Below, piece by piece: positions 46,670 through 55,229 of a stretch of 64,000 nt of DNA. Made by a program: the position numbers and the translations under genes. The notes under the pieces are model-generated. The model made no database searches and was not told the origin of the DNA. It saw nothing but the letters and a program-made list of their open reading frames with translations. This DNA comes from an uncultured Poribacteria bacterium (GTDB lineage: Bacteria > Poribacteria > WGA-4E > WGA-3G), in contig OX639992.1 in the NCBI GenBank assembly GCA_951828515.1, positions 868,001-932,000 on the forward strand, written 5' to 3'. Position 1 is the stretch's first letter, and each line of letters opens with the position of its first letter.

Positions 46670-47416
46670 GTGAGTCCTGAAGATAAATATCTGTTCGACC
46701 TTTGGGGGTATGTGAACATCGAAGGCGTTTTAGGAACAAACGAGATCGCAGAACTCAATACCCTTATCGATGCACAAAATTACCCGGATCCGGTAGATGA
46801 TGATGTCCATTCACAGAGGTTTGGGGGATTCTTGAACTGGGAGAACGATGCGTTCCGCAAACTTCTGAATCATCCACGTATCATGCCCTTTTTAGCAGAG
46901 ATTGTCGGTCCTAAATTCCGACTGGATCATGTTTACGGCATCTTAATGATAGAGGGAAATCCGGGCGGTACACTTCACGGGGGTGGGACACCCTACGACC
47001 CAGCGCAGTATTACGTCTTCCGAAACGATCGGATGTACAACGGCTTAACCGTTGCATCGTGGGCTTTAACGGATATGCTGCCCGGACACGGTGGTTTCTG
47101 TTGTATCCCCGGTAGCCATAAGAGCAACTATCCGTGTCCTACGGAGTTCCGGCCAGTGCAGGACAACAAGATTTGTATGGCACCTGTCCATCAGAAAGCG
47201 GGGGATGTCGTCATCTTCACAGAGGCGATGACACACGGCACCCTCCCTTGGACTGCCTCGCACGAACGACGCTCTATTCTGTTCAAATACTCACCGGGAC
47301 ACGCCTCGTGGGGACAGGGTAGGTACGACGAGGAACTTCGTAACCTCATGTCAGACGAGGACCAGAAGTTGATGCTTGAACCGCCCTACGTCGCAAGCCG
47401 GAAACCCGTGGTCTAA
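46670..47416 (+). CDS. PhyH-family protein with H-x-G in place of the H-x-D iron motif
   Basis: A 248-residue protein from GTG 46670, which has GGAGG 7 bases upstream. The fold markers of PhyH are clear: ALTDMLPGHGGFCCIPGSHKSNY, then GDVVIFTEAMTHGTLPW with H189 and Arg 200/201. At the first iron ligand the sequence is TLH103-G-G105-GTPYDP, so the carboxylate Asp is replaced by Gly. Loss of this Asp is the hallmark of 2-oxoglutarate halogenases, but it also occurs in inactive relatives. It is solitary, between NIPSNAP and a convergent dehydratase gene. Confidence 0.85.
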   Translation: MSPEDKYLFDLWGYVNIEGVLGTNEIAELNTLIDAQNYPDPVDDDVHSQRFGGFLNWENDAFRKLLNHPRIMPFLAEIVGPKFRLDHVYGILMIEGNPGGTLHGGGTPYDPAQYYVFRNDRMYNGLTVASWALTDMLPGHGGFCCIPGSHKSNYPCPTEFRPVQDNKICMAPVHQKAGDVVIFTEAMTHGTLPWTASHERRSILFKYSPGHASWGQGRYDEELRNLMSDEDQKLMLEPPYVASRKPVV

Positions 47417-47458
47417 GCGCAAGTTGAGTTAAGGGAGAGCCTCCTACGTCTCTTTGCT

Positions 47459-47480
47459 GGCGAGGTTAGGAAACTTCGTC
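47459..47480. repeat. GCGAGG-type palindrome, reversed loop, imperfect
   Basis: GGCGAGGTTAGGAAACTTCG resembles the GCGAGGTTTCCTAACCTCGC family in the opposite orientation, with one arm diverged. A CTGATGGCTAACTGCTGAAAG stretch follows at 47511-47531. Confidence 0.5.
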
Positions 47481-47546
47481 AGCGAACAAGGAACGCAATA
47501 CGGCTTAAAAACTGATGGCTAACTGCTGAAAGCCGACAGCCAATAC

Positions 47547-48692
47547 CTACCAATCTGCGACGCTGCCATCGGTATCATAGTAAAATTCGCCGCCGAGCTC
47601 TTCTGGGTAGATATCAAGTATCTGCTCCGCTTCCTTTTCATCAATTTCAAAACCGAGTCCTGGCTTTGTTGGCAACGCAATGTGGCCATCTGTGACGTGC
47701 CACGCCTCCGTCAATAAACCTGCTCCCAAACCGTCATCAATCTGTTCCTGAATTAGGAAGTTCGGGACAACCGCATCGACATGAAGGGAGGCAGAGAAGG
47801 CAACGGGTCCAATCGCACAATGTGGGGCGATGTGCATATAGTAGACCTCCGCCATATTCGCAATCTTTTTCAACTCAGTTATGCCGCCGGTATGCGAGGT
47901 ATCGGGCTGTAGGTAAGCGACCGCCTGTTTCTCAAACACCTCTCGGAAACCCCAGCGGGTGAGCAGACGTTCCCCAGTCGCAATTGGGAACGGTACATGG
48001 TCGGATACCTGTTTGAGTGCGTCAACGTTTTCTTGTGGGATAGGTTCCTCGACGAACATTGGACGCATCCCTTTAAGTTCGTGACAGATCTCAATTGCAA
48101 GGGCAGGGGTCATCTTACCGTGAAAATCAAAGGCGAGTTCGACATCGGGTCCCACCCATTCACGCATGAGGTAGGCACGCTCCACAAATTCATCAATCAT
48201 TGCGGGAGGTTCATGCCCACGCCATTTACCACCGGGACCACTTTTAAACGCTGTATAGCCACCTTTTTGCTGTAAGAATTCAAGGCGTTCTCTCGCAGCT
48301 GTTTTTCCTTCATCTGTCAAACTTCCGATGCCCCAATGTGCATAAACACGGATGCGATCGCGTACCGCACCACCCAATAGTTCATAGGCAGGTACACCGT
48401 AGTGTTTTCCAGCGATGTCCCACAACGCTTGGTCGATACCGGATAAGGCGGACATGAGGATATTTCCGCCTCGGAAAAAGGCAGATCGGTAGACATGTTG
48501 CCAGTGATGTTCAATACGGAGCGGATCTTTGCCGATGAAATACTCGGAGAGTTCTTCGACAGCCGCCCAGGTACTCTTGGGTTTACCTTCAAGCGTGGTT
48601 TCTCCCCATCCGACGATGCCCGTATCGGTTGTAATCTTCACGAGACGCATCCGGCGACGGGGGTAGAATTGTTCAATCGTAGCAATTTTCAT
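47547..48692 (-). CDS. Enolase-superfamily dehydratase, galactonate-dehydratase-like
   Basis: A 381-residue mandelate racemase/muconate lactonizing-type enzyme. The N-terminal capping domain (MKIATIEQFYPRRRMRLVKITTDTGIVGWGE) is followed by the barrel: GGNILMSALSGIDQALWDIAGKHYGVP, metal ligands in FDFHGKM (Asp), VEEP (Glu) and ATGERL (Glu), and catalytic His in MHIAPHCAIGP. It resembles D-galactonate dehydratase, which makes 2-keto-3-deoxygalactonate, but superfamily specificity is hard to assign. It converges with the upstream PhyH gene. Confidence 0.85.
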   Translation of the reverse strand: MKIATIEQFYPRRRMRLVKITTDTGIVGWGETTLEGKPKSTWAAVEELSEYFIGKDPLRIEHHWQHVYRSAFFRGGNILMSALSGIDQALWDIAGKHYGVPAYELLGGAVRDRIRVYAHWGIGSLTDEGKTAARERLEFLQQKGGYTAFKSGPGGKWRGHEPPAMIDEFVERAYLMREWVGPDVELAFDFHGKMTPALAIEICHELKGMRPMFVEEPIPQENVDALKQVSDHVPFPIATGERLLTRWGFREVFEKQAVAYLQPDTSHTGGITELKKIANMAEVYYMHIAPHCAIGPVAFSASLHVDAVVPNFLIQEQIDDGLGAGLLTEAWHVTDGHIALPTKPGLGFEIDEKEAEQILDIYPEELGGEFYYDTDGSVADW

Positions 48693-48810
48693 CTTTTTAA
48701 TTATGGCCTCCTGGACTGCTCTCCATTACATTACGAGCAGGTTTCTGGTTAAGTCGCGACTGAAATAAGGATATGTACAGTTTTTTTCGCATTCTTTGTA
48801 GCATCAAAAA

Positions 48811-48915
48811 CCGTAGCGCGTAACGAAGTGGAGCGCGGGTTTAAGGAATGTCCATCAAGGATTGAACGCCCGTCGTTCTCCCGCAAGGTAAATTTAAAAA
48901 AGGAAAATTAAAAAT
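48811..48915 (+). repeat. RBS-repeat family, copy R5, right end duplicated
   Basis: Left end GTAGCGCGTAACGAAGTGGA. The right end CCGCAAGGTAAATTTAAAAA is followed by a second partial unit AGGAAAATTAAAAAT that ends at the ATG 48916. The second AGGA ends 11 bases before the ATG. Confidence 0.75.
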
Positions 48916-50250
48916 ATGTCACGACCCAATGTTCTTTTTATGATAGCGGACGACCATCGATGGGATGCCATTCGTGGCATGGGCGACCCAACGGTCAAAA
49001 CACCAACGATGGATTCACTCATGGCACGCGGGACAACCTTCCGCCAAACTCACATTATGGGATCGCTTGTTGGCGCAGTCTGTGTACCGAGCCGCGCCGC
49101 CGTCCTCACGAGCGCGAATCTGTTCCGCAGCGGTGGAAACCAGATTAACCGAGATTTGGCAGTCTGGCCACAGGTAATGCGCGAGGCGGGGTATCACACA
49201 TTTTTTTCTGGCAAATGGCACAATGACCGACAAACGTTTACCGACAGTTTCGATGACGGTGCCAAGATTTTCTTTGGTGGCATGAGCGATCAATATAAAG
49301 TGCCAGTTTTCGATTTCGATCCAACAGGAAAATACCCGAGTGATACCAAGTACATTGGAGAAAAATTTTCTACAGAACTCTTCACAGACGCCGCCGTGCA
49401 ATTTATAGAAAACTACGATGAAACGGATCCATTTTTCCTTTACCTCTCCTTTACTTCACCGCACGATCCGAGAACAGCACCCGGAGAATACGCGACGATG
49501 TATTCACCAGAAGATATACCTGTCCCTGAAAACTTCCTCCCCGAACATCCGTTTGATAACGGTGAAATGCGCATTCGGGACGAAGTGTTGGCACCCTTCC
49601 CTCGCACGCCTGAAATTGTTCAACAACATATCGCCGATTACTACGGGATGATTACGCACATGGATGCCGAGATGGGACGCGTGCTAAGTACATTGGAAGC
49701 GACCGGACACCTCGACAACACAATCATCATCTACACCGCTGACCACGGACTCGCTGTTGGGCAGCACGGGTTGTTGGGAAAACAGAATCTCTATAACCAT
49801 AGCATCCACGTGCCTTCCATTTTTGCGGGTCCTGGGATCCCCGAAGCGGAAACAGTTGATGCGTTAACCTATCTGTATGATGTGTTTCCGACTGTCTGTG
49901 ACCTCACCGATGTTGCTTGCCCAGATACAACCGAGGGGTGCAGTTTAGTGCCATTGATGAACGGTCGTGTTGAACAGGTGCGCGCGACAGTCTTTGCGGC
50001 GTATAGAGACATTCACCGCACAATCAGCGATGGACATTGGAAATTGATTCGTTACTATGTCTCCGAGGAGACCGGTGCTGGCACGGATTGCATCCAACTT
50101 TTCGATTTAGAGCAGGATCCTTGGGAGACGACAAACCTTGCACATTTGCCTGAACATGCCGACCGCGTCCGTTCTCTTGCTGCAGATCTGAAGCAGTGGC
50201 AAATCGAGACGAACGATTTTATGAAAGATACACCGGTGCTGCCGTTGTAA
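48916..50250 (+). CDS. Cys-type sulfatase
   Basis: A 444-residue sulfatase. Metal Asp pair in MIADDHRW (9-16); formylglycine motif C56-V-P-S-R60 in GAVCVPSRAAVLTS; IIYTADHGLAVGQHGLLGKQ (about 275-294) completes the active site. The C-P-S-R form and the length resemble iduronate/choline-type sulfatases (S1 family). No signal peptide is visible. It is clearly different from the sulfatase at 36432. Translation starts from a repeat-borne RBS. Confidence 0.93.
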   Translation: MSRPNVLFMIADDHRWDAIRGMGDPTVKTPTMDSLMARGTTFRQTHIMGSLVGAVCVPSRAAVLTSANLFRSGGNQINRDLAVWPQVMREAGYHTFFSGKWHNDRQTFTDSFDDGAKIFFGGMSDQYKVPVFDFDPTGKYPSDTKYIGEKFSTELFTDAAVQFIENYDETDPFFLYLSFTSPHDPRTAPGEYATMYSPEDIPVPENFLPEHPFDNGEMRIRDEVLAPFPRTPEIVQQHIADYYGMITHMDAEMGRVLSTLEATGHLDNTIIIYTADHGLAVGQHGLLGKQNLYNHSIHVPSIFAGPGIPEAETVDALTYLYDVFPTVCDLTDVACPDTTEGCSLVPLMNGRVEQVRATVFAAYRDIHRTISDGHWKLIRYYVSEETGAGTDCIQLFDLEQDPWETTNLAHLPEHADRVRSLAADLKQWQIETNDFMKDTPVLPL

Positions 50251-50264
50251 AATCGAATGTTGAT

Positions 50265-50415
50265 AGGAAGGCGGGAAGGTTGGAAGAGAAGACTGGAAGA
50301 TTGGAAGGAAACTGGAAGGTTGGATTCCCATCTTTCCCATCTTCCATCCATCCGTTCATTCTCCCTTCTTCTACCCTTCCCATCTTCCATCCTTCCGCCC
50401 TTCCCGCTTTTCTTT
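50265..50415. repeat. Polypurine/polypyrimidine inverted repeat between convergent genes
   Basis: The first half is built of GGAAG units (purine-rich), the second of CTTCC units (pyrimidine-rich). GCGGGAAGG (50271-50279) pairs with CCTTCCCGC (50399-50407), and much of the interior can pair. It lies between a rightward sulfatase and a leftward glycerate kinase and could act as a bidirectional terminator. The right part encodes the end of the kinase gene. A related CTTCCATCC stretch is at 54650-54672. Confidence 0.75.
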
Positions 50416-51579
50416 TAACTTAGCCGTGCGCCGCTTATGGAATTCATTCTGACCAATGACAATTAATCGCGCCGCTTGCTCCGCTGTGTCAGCGATCAAC
50501 CGCGACGCGTCTGTAACGGCATTTTCAAGAGACATCGGTTCTTGTACGATGCCTAACATTGCATCGATACCGGCATCATAAACGGCTTCAGCTCCTTCAG
50601 CGATACCGCCAGCGATTGCTATAACGGGAATGTTGTGCGCTTTCGCGATCTTCGCAACACCGACAGGCGTTTTCCCAAACGCTGTCTGAAAGTCCAGTTG
50701 CCCCTCGCCGGTGAAAACGACGGCAGCACCTTTTACCCGTTCCCTGAGATTAACGGCATCAATCATAATATCGATACCGAGGCGTAATTCGGCATTGAGG
50801 AATGCCATCAATCCTGCTCCTAATCCACCCGCCGCGCCCGCGCCGGGAATGTCATTAAAGGATTTTCCGAGCGTGTGCGTCAAAATCTTGTCAAAATGTG
50901 CGAGGTGCCCATCTAACGTTTTGATCATTTCAGGGGTTGCCCCCTTCTGTGGTCCGTAGACGTGTGATGCCCCGTCTCGTCCAGTCAAAGGATTGTTAAC
51001 ATCGCAGGCGACAACGGTTTCAGTTTCGGCAATAGCAGGATGTAATTCAGTTGCATCTATTGACGTTAATTGTCCAAGATTCCCACCACCGCGCTGAATC
51101 TGTTTTCCGTTCGTATCCAGCAACCGGACACCGAGCGCCTCCGCCATTCCAGCACCACCATCGTTTGTCGCACTCCCACCGATACCGATGATCAAGCGTC
51201 TGCACCCCGCTTTCAGAGCAGCATGGATAAGCTGTCCAGTCCCATAAGTGGTGGTCCGAAGTGGATTCCGTTCGTGTGGTTCAACGAGTGTGAGACCGGA
51301 GGCGGATGCCATCTCAATGACAGCGGTCTCTCCGTCGGAGAGGATACCGAATTGGGCATCGACCTCGTTTTTGAGTGGACCAAGCACACGGCGTGTTTGA
51401 AGATGCCCACCCGTGGCATCAACAAGCGATTGCACTGTCCCCTCACCACCGTCCGCCATTGGTATTTTCTCAATGACAGCATCGGGAAACACGCGGCGGA
51501 GTCCGTGTTCCATGGCACTCGCGGCTTCGAGAGCACTGACACTCCCTTTAAATGAATCAGGTGCAACTACAATTTTCAT
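50371..51579 (-). CDS. Glycerate kinase, type 2 (GarK/GlxK family)
   Basis: 402 residues from ATG 51579, whose MKIVVAPDSFKGSVSALEAASAM matches the family start exactly. Other blocks are MADGGEGTVQSLV, GIGGSATNDGGAGMAEALG, GPQKGATPEMI and FTGEGQLDFQTAFGKTPVGVA. The enzyme phosphorylates D-glycerate to 2-phosphoglycerate at the end of sugar-acid breakdown, which fits the nearby galactonate-dehydratase-like gene. The last ~11 residues (EGRKDGRWEG) are encoded by the polypyrimidine repeat and look non-native. Confidence 0.92.
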   Translation of the reverse strand: MKIVVAPDSFKGSVSALEAASAMEHGLRRVFPDAVIEKIPMADGGEGTVQSLVDATGGHLQTRRVLGPLKNEVDAQFGILSDGETAVIEMASASGLTLVEPHERNPLRTTTYGTGQLIHAALKAGCRRLIIGIGGSATNDGGAGMAEALGVRLLDTNGKQIQRGGGNLGQLTSIDATELHPAIAETETVVACDVNNPLTGRDGASHVYGPQKGATPEMIKTLDGHLAHFDKILTHTLGKSFNDIPGAGAAGGLGAGLMAFLNAELRLGIDIMIDAVNLRERVKGAAVVFTGEGQLDFQTAFGKTPVGVAKIAKAHNIPVIAIAGGIAEGAEAVYDAGIDAMLGIVQEPMSLENAVTDASRLIADTAEQAARLIVIGQNEFHKRRTAKLKEKREGRKDGRWEG

Positions 51580-51627
51580 GGTTGACAATTTACCATAAGC
51601 CCTGAGAATTGTCAAGTTCAGACTCTT

Positions 51628-51655
51628 CTGTAGGAGCGAGCTGTGCTCGCGATCC
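51628..51655 (+). repeat. GTAGGAG palindrome family copy
   Basis: CTGTAGGA followed by the hairpin GCGAGCT-GT-GCTCGC. Confidence 0.65.
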
Positions 51656-51740
51656 GTCTGGTGCGGGGTGGTTCCTTTATAGAAAGGAACTCCGATGCTC
51701 GACATCTGACTGCTGACGACTGATGGCTGACAGCTACCTC

Positions 51741-51767
51741 CTGTAGGAGGGATCTCCGAATCCCGAC
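51741..51767 (+). repeat. GTAGGAG palindrome family copy
   Basis: CTGTAGGA followed by GGGATCTCCGAATCCC and GAC. Preceded by a CTGACTGCTGACGACTGATG stretch at 51709-51728. Confidence 0.65.
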
Positions 51768-51773
51768 TTTTTC

Positions 51774-51802
51774 TTGATCTTTCTATGAGACACGGCTATA
51801 AT
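51774..51802 (+). promoter_or_regulatory. Promoter of the PhyH gene at 51826
   Basis: TTGATC, 17 bases, TATAAT. GAAAGGAGG (51812-51820) and ATG 51826 follow. Confidence 0.6.
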
Positions 51803-51825
51803 AGAATTACTGAAAGGAGGAAAAT

Positions 51826-52593
51826 ATGGACTGGCAATTGGAAACAACTGTCTCCGATGAGCAGGTTGAGTTTTATAAAGAAAACGGCTATATCACGTTT
51901 GGACGGATTTTCACAAAATCGGAGTTGGATACACTCCGGAATTATGTGGACGAAATGATTGAGAATTTGCCGGAAGGTAGACGTCCTGAACAGATGGACG
52001 TTCCGCACTTTGAGCACCCGTTTTTGTTTAAATACCTAACACACCCACAGGTGTTGAAGGTTGTAGAACGGTTTATCGGACCGGATATTGTGCTCTGGTC
52101 GAGCCACTTTATTAGCAAGCGCGAACACGATGGTATGGCGGTCCCGTGGCATCAAGACGGGGTCTACTGGGGTGAATCTCTGGAACCGATGAACGTTATC
52201 ACGATGTGGCTGGCAGTAGATGAATCGAAGGTTGAAAACGGCTGTATGCGTGTGATCGCCGGTAGCCACAGATTACGGGATCGCCGCTATGAAGATGTTG
52301 ATCGTACGAATAACCTCTTCGGAAGCGAAGTTGTGGAGGCAGACTTAGATACATCAAAAGTAGTTAATTTGGAACTGGAAGTTGGCGAGTCCCATTTTCA
52401 TGATGCATGGACCATCCATAACTCCAGTCCGAACGTCTCACAGAAACGGCGATGTGGTTACACAATGCGTTACATGCCTGCGAGTGTCCGCTATCCGGGG
52501 GCAGAGTGGCGCCGCAAGCACTATATCTACCTACTGCAAGGCGAAGATAGAACGGATGGTTTTAACACCTACGCACCTGTGCCGGAATTCTGA
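51826..52593 (+). CDS. Phytanoyl-CoA dioxygenase (PhyH) family protein
   Basis: A 255-residue Fe(II)/2-oxoglutarate oxygenase with a strong Shine-Dalgarno (AAAGGAGG) and its own promoter. The triad H109-x-D111 (PWHQDGVYWG) and H198 (WTIHNSSPN) is intact, with Arg 208/209 for the cosubstrate. SKVENGCMRVIAGSHRLRDR (134-153) is the usual family segment. An amidohydrolase gene follows in the same direction after a repeat. Substrate unknown. Confidence 0.92.
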   Translation: MDWQLETTVSDEQVEFYKENGYITFGRIFTKSELDTLRNYVDEMIENLPEGRRPEQMDVPHFEHPFLFKYLTHPQVLKVVERFIGPDIVLWSSHFISKREHDGMAVPWHQDGVYWGESLEPMNVITMWLAVDESKVENGCMRVIAGSHRLRDRRYEDVDRTNNLFGSEVVEADLDTSKVVNLELEVGESHFHDAWTIHNSSPNVSQKRRCGYTMRYMPASVRYPGAEWRRKHYIYLLQGEDRTDGFNTYAPVPEF

Positions 52594-52640
52594 TAGCGGA
52601 ATTGTGTCCGTAGAAAGTTAAAAGAATATTAGCCAAAACG

Positions 52641-52749
52641 CGTAAACCCGTAGTGAAATGGAGGGGTTTTGCTTGGGATTTCTTCAACACTACGGAGAAA
52701 ACGTCGATATTCAAACCCACTTCACCAAACCGCAAGGAGTAATTAGAAA
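52641..52749 (+). repeat. RBS-repeat family, copy R6
   Basis: Left end CCCGTAGTGAAATGGAGGGG; right end CCGCAAGGAGTAATTAGAAA touching the ATG at 52750. AAGGAG ends 10 bases before that ATG. Confidence 0.75.
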
Positions 52750-53610
52750 ATGCGTCCCTATTTTGATGTCCATTGTCACATCGGTATGACGGTGTCCCGC
52801 GCACCGACCATAGGACAGAGCGTTGGACGATGTCTCGCCCGGATGGCTTCGGCAGATGTTATCGGTGCGATTCCGTGTCCAACAGGTGGGAGTCCGCAGG
52901 CACGGGGTGTATTGGACACACGCGCACAACACGAGACGATTGCCAACGCATGCAAACTCTATCCAGAACGCTTTCCGATTGGACTTGGGATCGCTGAAGT
53001 CCGACACGAACAAGCGGGTGCTGACGAGTTAGACAGAGCCATGCAAGAAGACGGTTTGGTCGGGTTTATGTGCCATCCTGGACTGTCTGGACATTCGCTC
53101 GGCGGTGAACTCTACGCATTTTTAGAAGTGGTAGCGATGCACGATGGGTTATGTCTGTTACATCAGGCAGGTTCTACCCAAAATATTGCCGCTTACGCGC
53201 AGCGGTTTCCCTCGATAACGTTTATTATCGGGCATGTTTCGATGAACAAAGCAGGGCATCTCGATGCGATTGAAATGTGTGGGAAATGCGAGAATGTCTG
53301 GTTTGATGTAGCACAGAAACCGGAAGGTGCAGATGCGAGTTGGGACCTCGTGCACCTCGCTAATAATCTCGGTAACGACAGGATTATGTTCGGGAGCGAT
53401 CTGCCGTATTACGATTTTCGTCTGGTGCAAGCGCAGATTGAATCCGCAACACTTGATGGTGAGACAAAGGAACGGATTGCGTATCAGAATGCTGTGCGGT
53501 TAGTGCAACAATTCCGCGCAGACTGGTTGCCGACGTTGATCCCGATAACACCACCGCAGGTTTATTCTGAAGCTGAGATGTGGGATGCGAATGGCACAAG
53601 GCTACGCTAA
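52750..53610 (+). CDS. Amidohydrolase-family TIM-barrel hydrolase
   Basis: A 286-residue amidohydrolase_2-type protein. The first metal motif is FDVHCHIG (5-12), further His ligands lie in LLHQAGS and IIGHVSMNKAGH, and the catalytic Asp is in IMFGSDLPYYD (about 215-225). The family contains decarboxylases and lactone hydrolases acting on small acids. It is read from a repeat-borne RBS and follows a PhyH gene. Substrate unknown. Confidence 0.85.
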   Translation: MRPYFDVHCHIGMTVSRAPTIGQSVGRCLARMASADVIGAIPCPTGGSPQARGVLDTRAQHETIANACKLYPERFPIGLGIAEVRHEQAGADELDRAMQEDGLVGFMCHPGLSGHSLGGELYAFLEVVAMHDGLCLLHQAGSTQNIAAYAQRFPSITFIIGHVSMNKAGHLDAIEMCGKCENVWFDVAQKPEGADASWDLVHLANNLGNDRIMFGSDLPYYDFRLVQAQIESATLDGETKERIAYQNAVRLVQQFRADWLPTLIPITPPQVYSEAEMWDANGTRLR

Positions 53611-53645
53611 TCGGTAGGAGATATCTTCCCATTCACGGTGAATAG

Positions 53646-54512
53646 TTACTTGATGATTTCGACTGCACGAATCCGACGGTGAAGCACGAAGAAGCAGACG
53701 GCTATCAAGGCAACCTGAACGAGGAGTGCCCACGCCCAATGCACAGCATAGTCCGGTGAACCGGCAAATAGGGCTGTACCGAGAATGTCGTAGTTTGCCC
53801 AAATGGAGACTAACGCCATTTTGCTGGTGCGGGTAATCACTTTGAGTATTTCGTAGATAGCGTGCGAACCGAACCACACGGCACAGAAGCCGATGATGGC
53901 ATAGCGCGGATTTGAGGTAAGCGATGAAAACAATAACATCAAGAGGCTGGGAGTAAGTGTAATAAGCACCGAGTAGGCGACAATCGAGAGCGGAATCCAG
54001 TAATTCTCTTTCAGAAAAGAGGTATCAGTCAGTAGCACATGTTCAAGAAACAGCAATAGTCCTGGTACCAACGTGAGGCAGCCAATCAAGATACCGATGA
54101 CAGCAAATTTTCCGATCAGGTAATCTATCCATGAGATAGGTTTGGAGAGATAAAGAGAGAGTGCGTTGTTCTTCAGATCGGTGGCAATTAATCCAGCACC
54201 GCCGAAAATAGCAATCAGCGCGATGAGAAATGAGGAAGGGGGACCTGTACCGGGGTTTCGGAATAGAAATTTCTGAAAGAATTCGTTGTCAATGCTAAAC
54301 GGAAACTCTGCTCCCGGCACCTGATTAAGGATATAAATGAGGATTGCGTGAACCAAGATATAGATTGCGGGCGGAATGGCAACGATTAATCGGACAATTT
54401 TACGTTGTGCCAGTAGTTTTAACTCCGCTTTTGTGATAATCCACCATCGTGTATAAGGGCGCGGGTTCAGTGTGCCTTCCCAATGTCGATAGTCCTGTGT
54501 GTGAATAGGCAT
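53646..54512 (-). CDS. ABC-2-type transporter permease-like membrane protein
   Basis: A 288-residue protein with six hydrophobic segments. The early cytoplasmic part (RWWIITKAELKLLAQRKIVR) and the segment GAGLIATDLKNNALSLYLSKPISWIDYLIGKF are typical of ABC-2 permeases, where D-x-x-x-x-x-x-x-Y-x-x-x-P-I-S follows the second helix. No ATP-binding subunit is adjacent in the window, so the partner must be elsewhere. The gap 54513-54710 holds only low-complexity TTTTCAG and CTGCTGA stretches. Confidence 0.8.
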   Translation of the reverse strand: MPIHTQDYRHWEGTLNPRPYTRWWIITKAELKLLAQRKIVRLIVAIPPAIYILVHAILIYILNQVPGAEFPFSIDNEFFQKFLFRNPGTGPPSSFLIALIAIFGGAGLIATDLKNNALSLYLSKPISWIDYLIGKFAVIGILIGCLTLVPGLLLFLEHVLLTDTSFLKENYWIPLSIVAYSVLITLTPSLLMLLFSSLTSNPRYAIIGFCAVWFGSHAIYEILKVITRTSKMALVSIWANYDILGTALFAGSPDYAVHWAWALLVQVALIAVCFFVLHRRIRAVEIIK

Positions 54513-54710
54513 ATTGTTTAGTCGTTTTCAGCTTTATAGTTTTCAGGGGTCAGTTTTCAGTTTCGCTTAAGATGTCTCAGTTCAAAGCGGCTATCGGCTT
54601 TCAACTGTCGGCATTTGGCTGAAAGGAACTGGTAGGCTGAGTACACTCTCTTCCATCCTTCTTCTCTTCCATTCCTGTCTTTTGCTGACTGCTGACCGCT
54701 GATGGCTATT

Positions 54711-55229
54711 TTAATACTTATAGATGGCGGCTCTCTCTAAAGTGTCCGAGAAGGGTCCCTGCTTCTCAGTCTGGATTTCAACGATGATAACACCTAAATG
54801 CGTATCGCGTTCTGGGTCGTCATCGATGAAACCACGCGGGATTTCCGCAGTCATGAGTCGATCGAGTCTATTGAGTTCCTGGGACCATCGGAGATCGAGG
54901 AGCCGTCCATCGTAGACTTTTTTATGTTGCTTCCCGTTACGCATAGAGTAAACCTTGGCATTGGTGGTGAAATCCGCTTCAGAAACAGTACTCACGCCAA
55001 CGCTTGGACTGAGGATACTCTGATTCCATATCAGCGGGATGCCGTTTCTATCAACCAGATAAATCCGTAGGTCGATCCTATCAACGCGTGGATCCGAATG
55101 GATCCGGATGCCCTCAAAATTCTGAATTACCCCACTCCCACACGAAAGCGTAACAAAAACACAGATGCCGACGAGCACGACGCTCCGACTCTTTAATATA
55201 AGTTTCCGGGGCAAATTAAAACGAAACAC
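54711..55229 (-). CDS. Hypothetical lipoprotein
   Basis: 172 residues with a signal and lipobox (VGICVFVTLSC, Cys about 30). The mature protein (VIQNFEGIRIHSDPRVDRIDLRIYLVDRNGIPLIWNQSI...) looks like an all-beta domain. I do not recognise a family. The gene is upstream of and in the same direction as the ABC permease, about 200 bases away. It may be part of the same envelope function, but nothing in the sequence shows this. Confidence 0.7.
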   Translation of the reverse strand: MFRFNLPRKLILKSRSVVLVGICVFVTLSCGSGVIQNFEGIRIHSDPRVDRIDLRIYLVDRNGIPLIWNQSILSPSVGVSTVSEADFTTNAKVYSMRNGKQHKKVYDGRLLDLRWSQELNRLDRLMTAEIPRGFIDDDPERDTHLGVIIVEIQTEKQGPFSDTLERAAIYKY

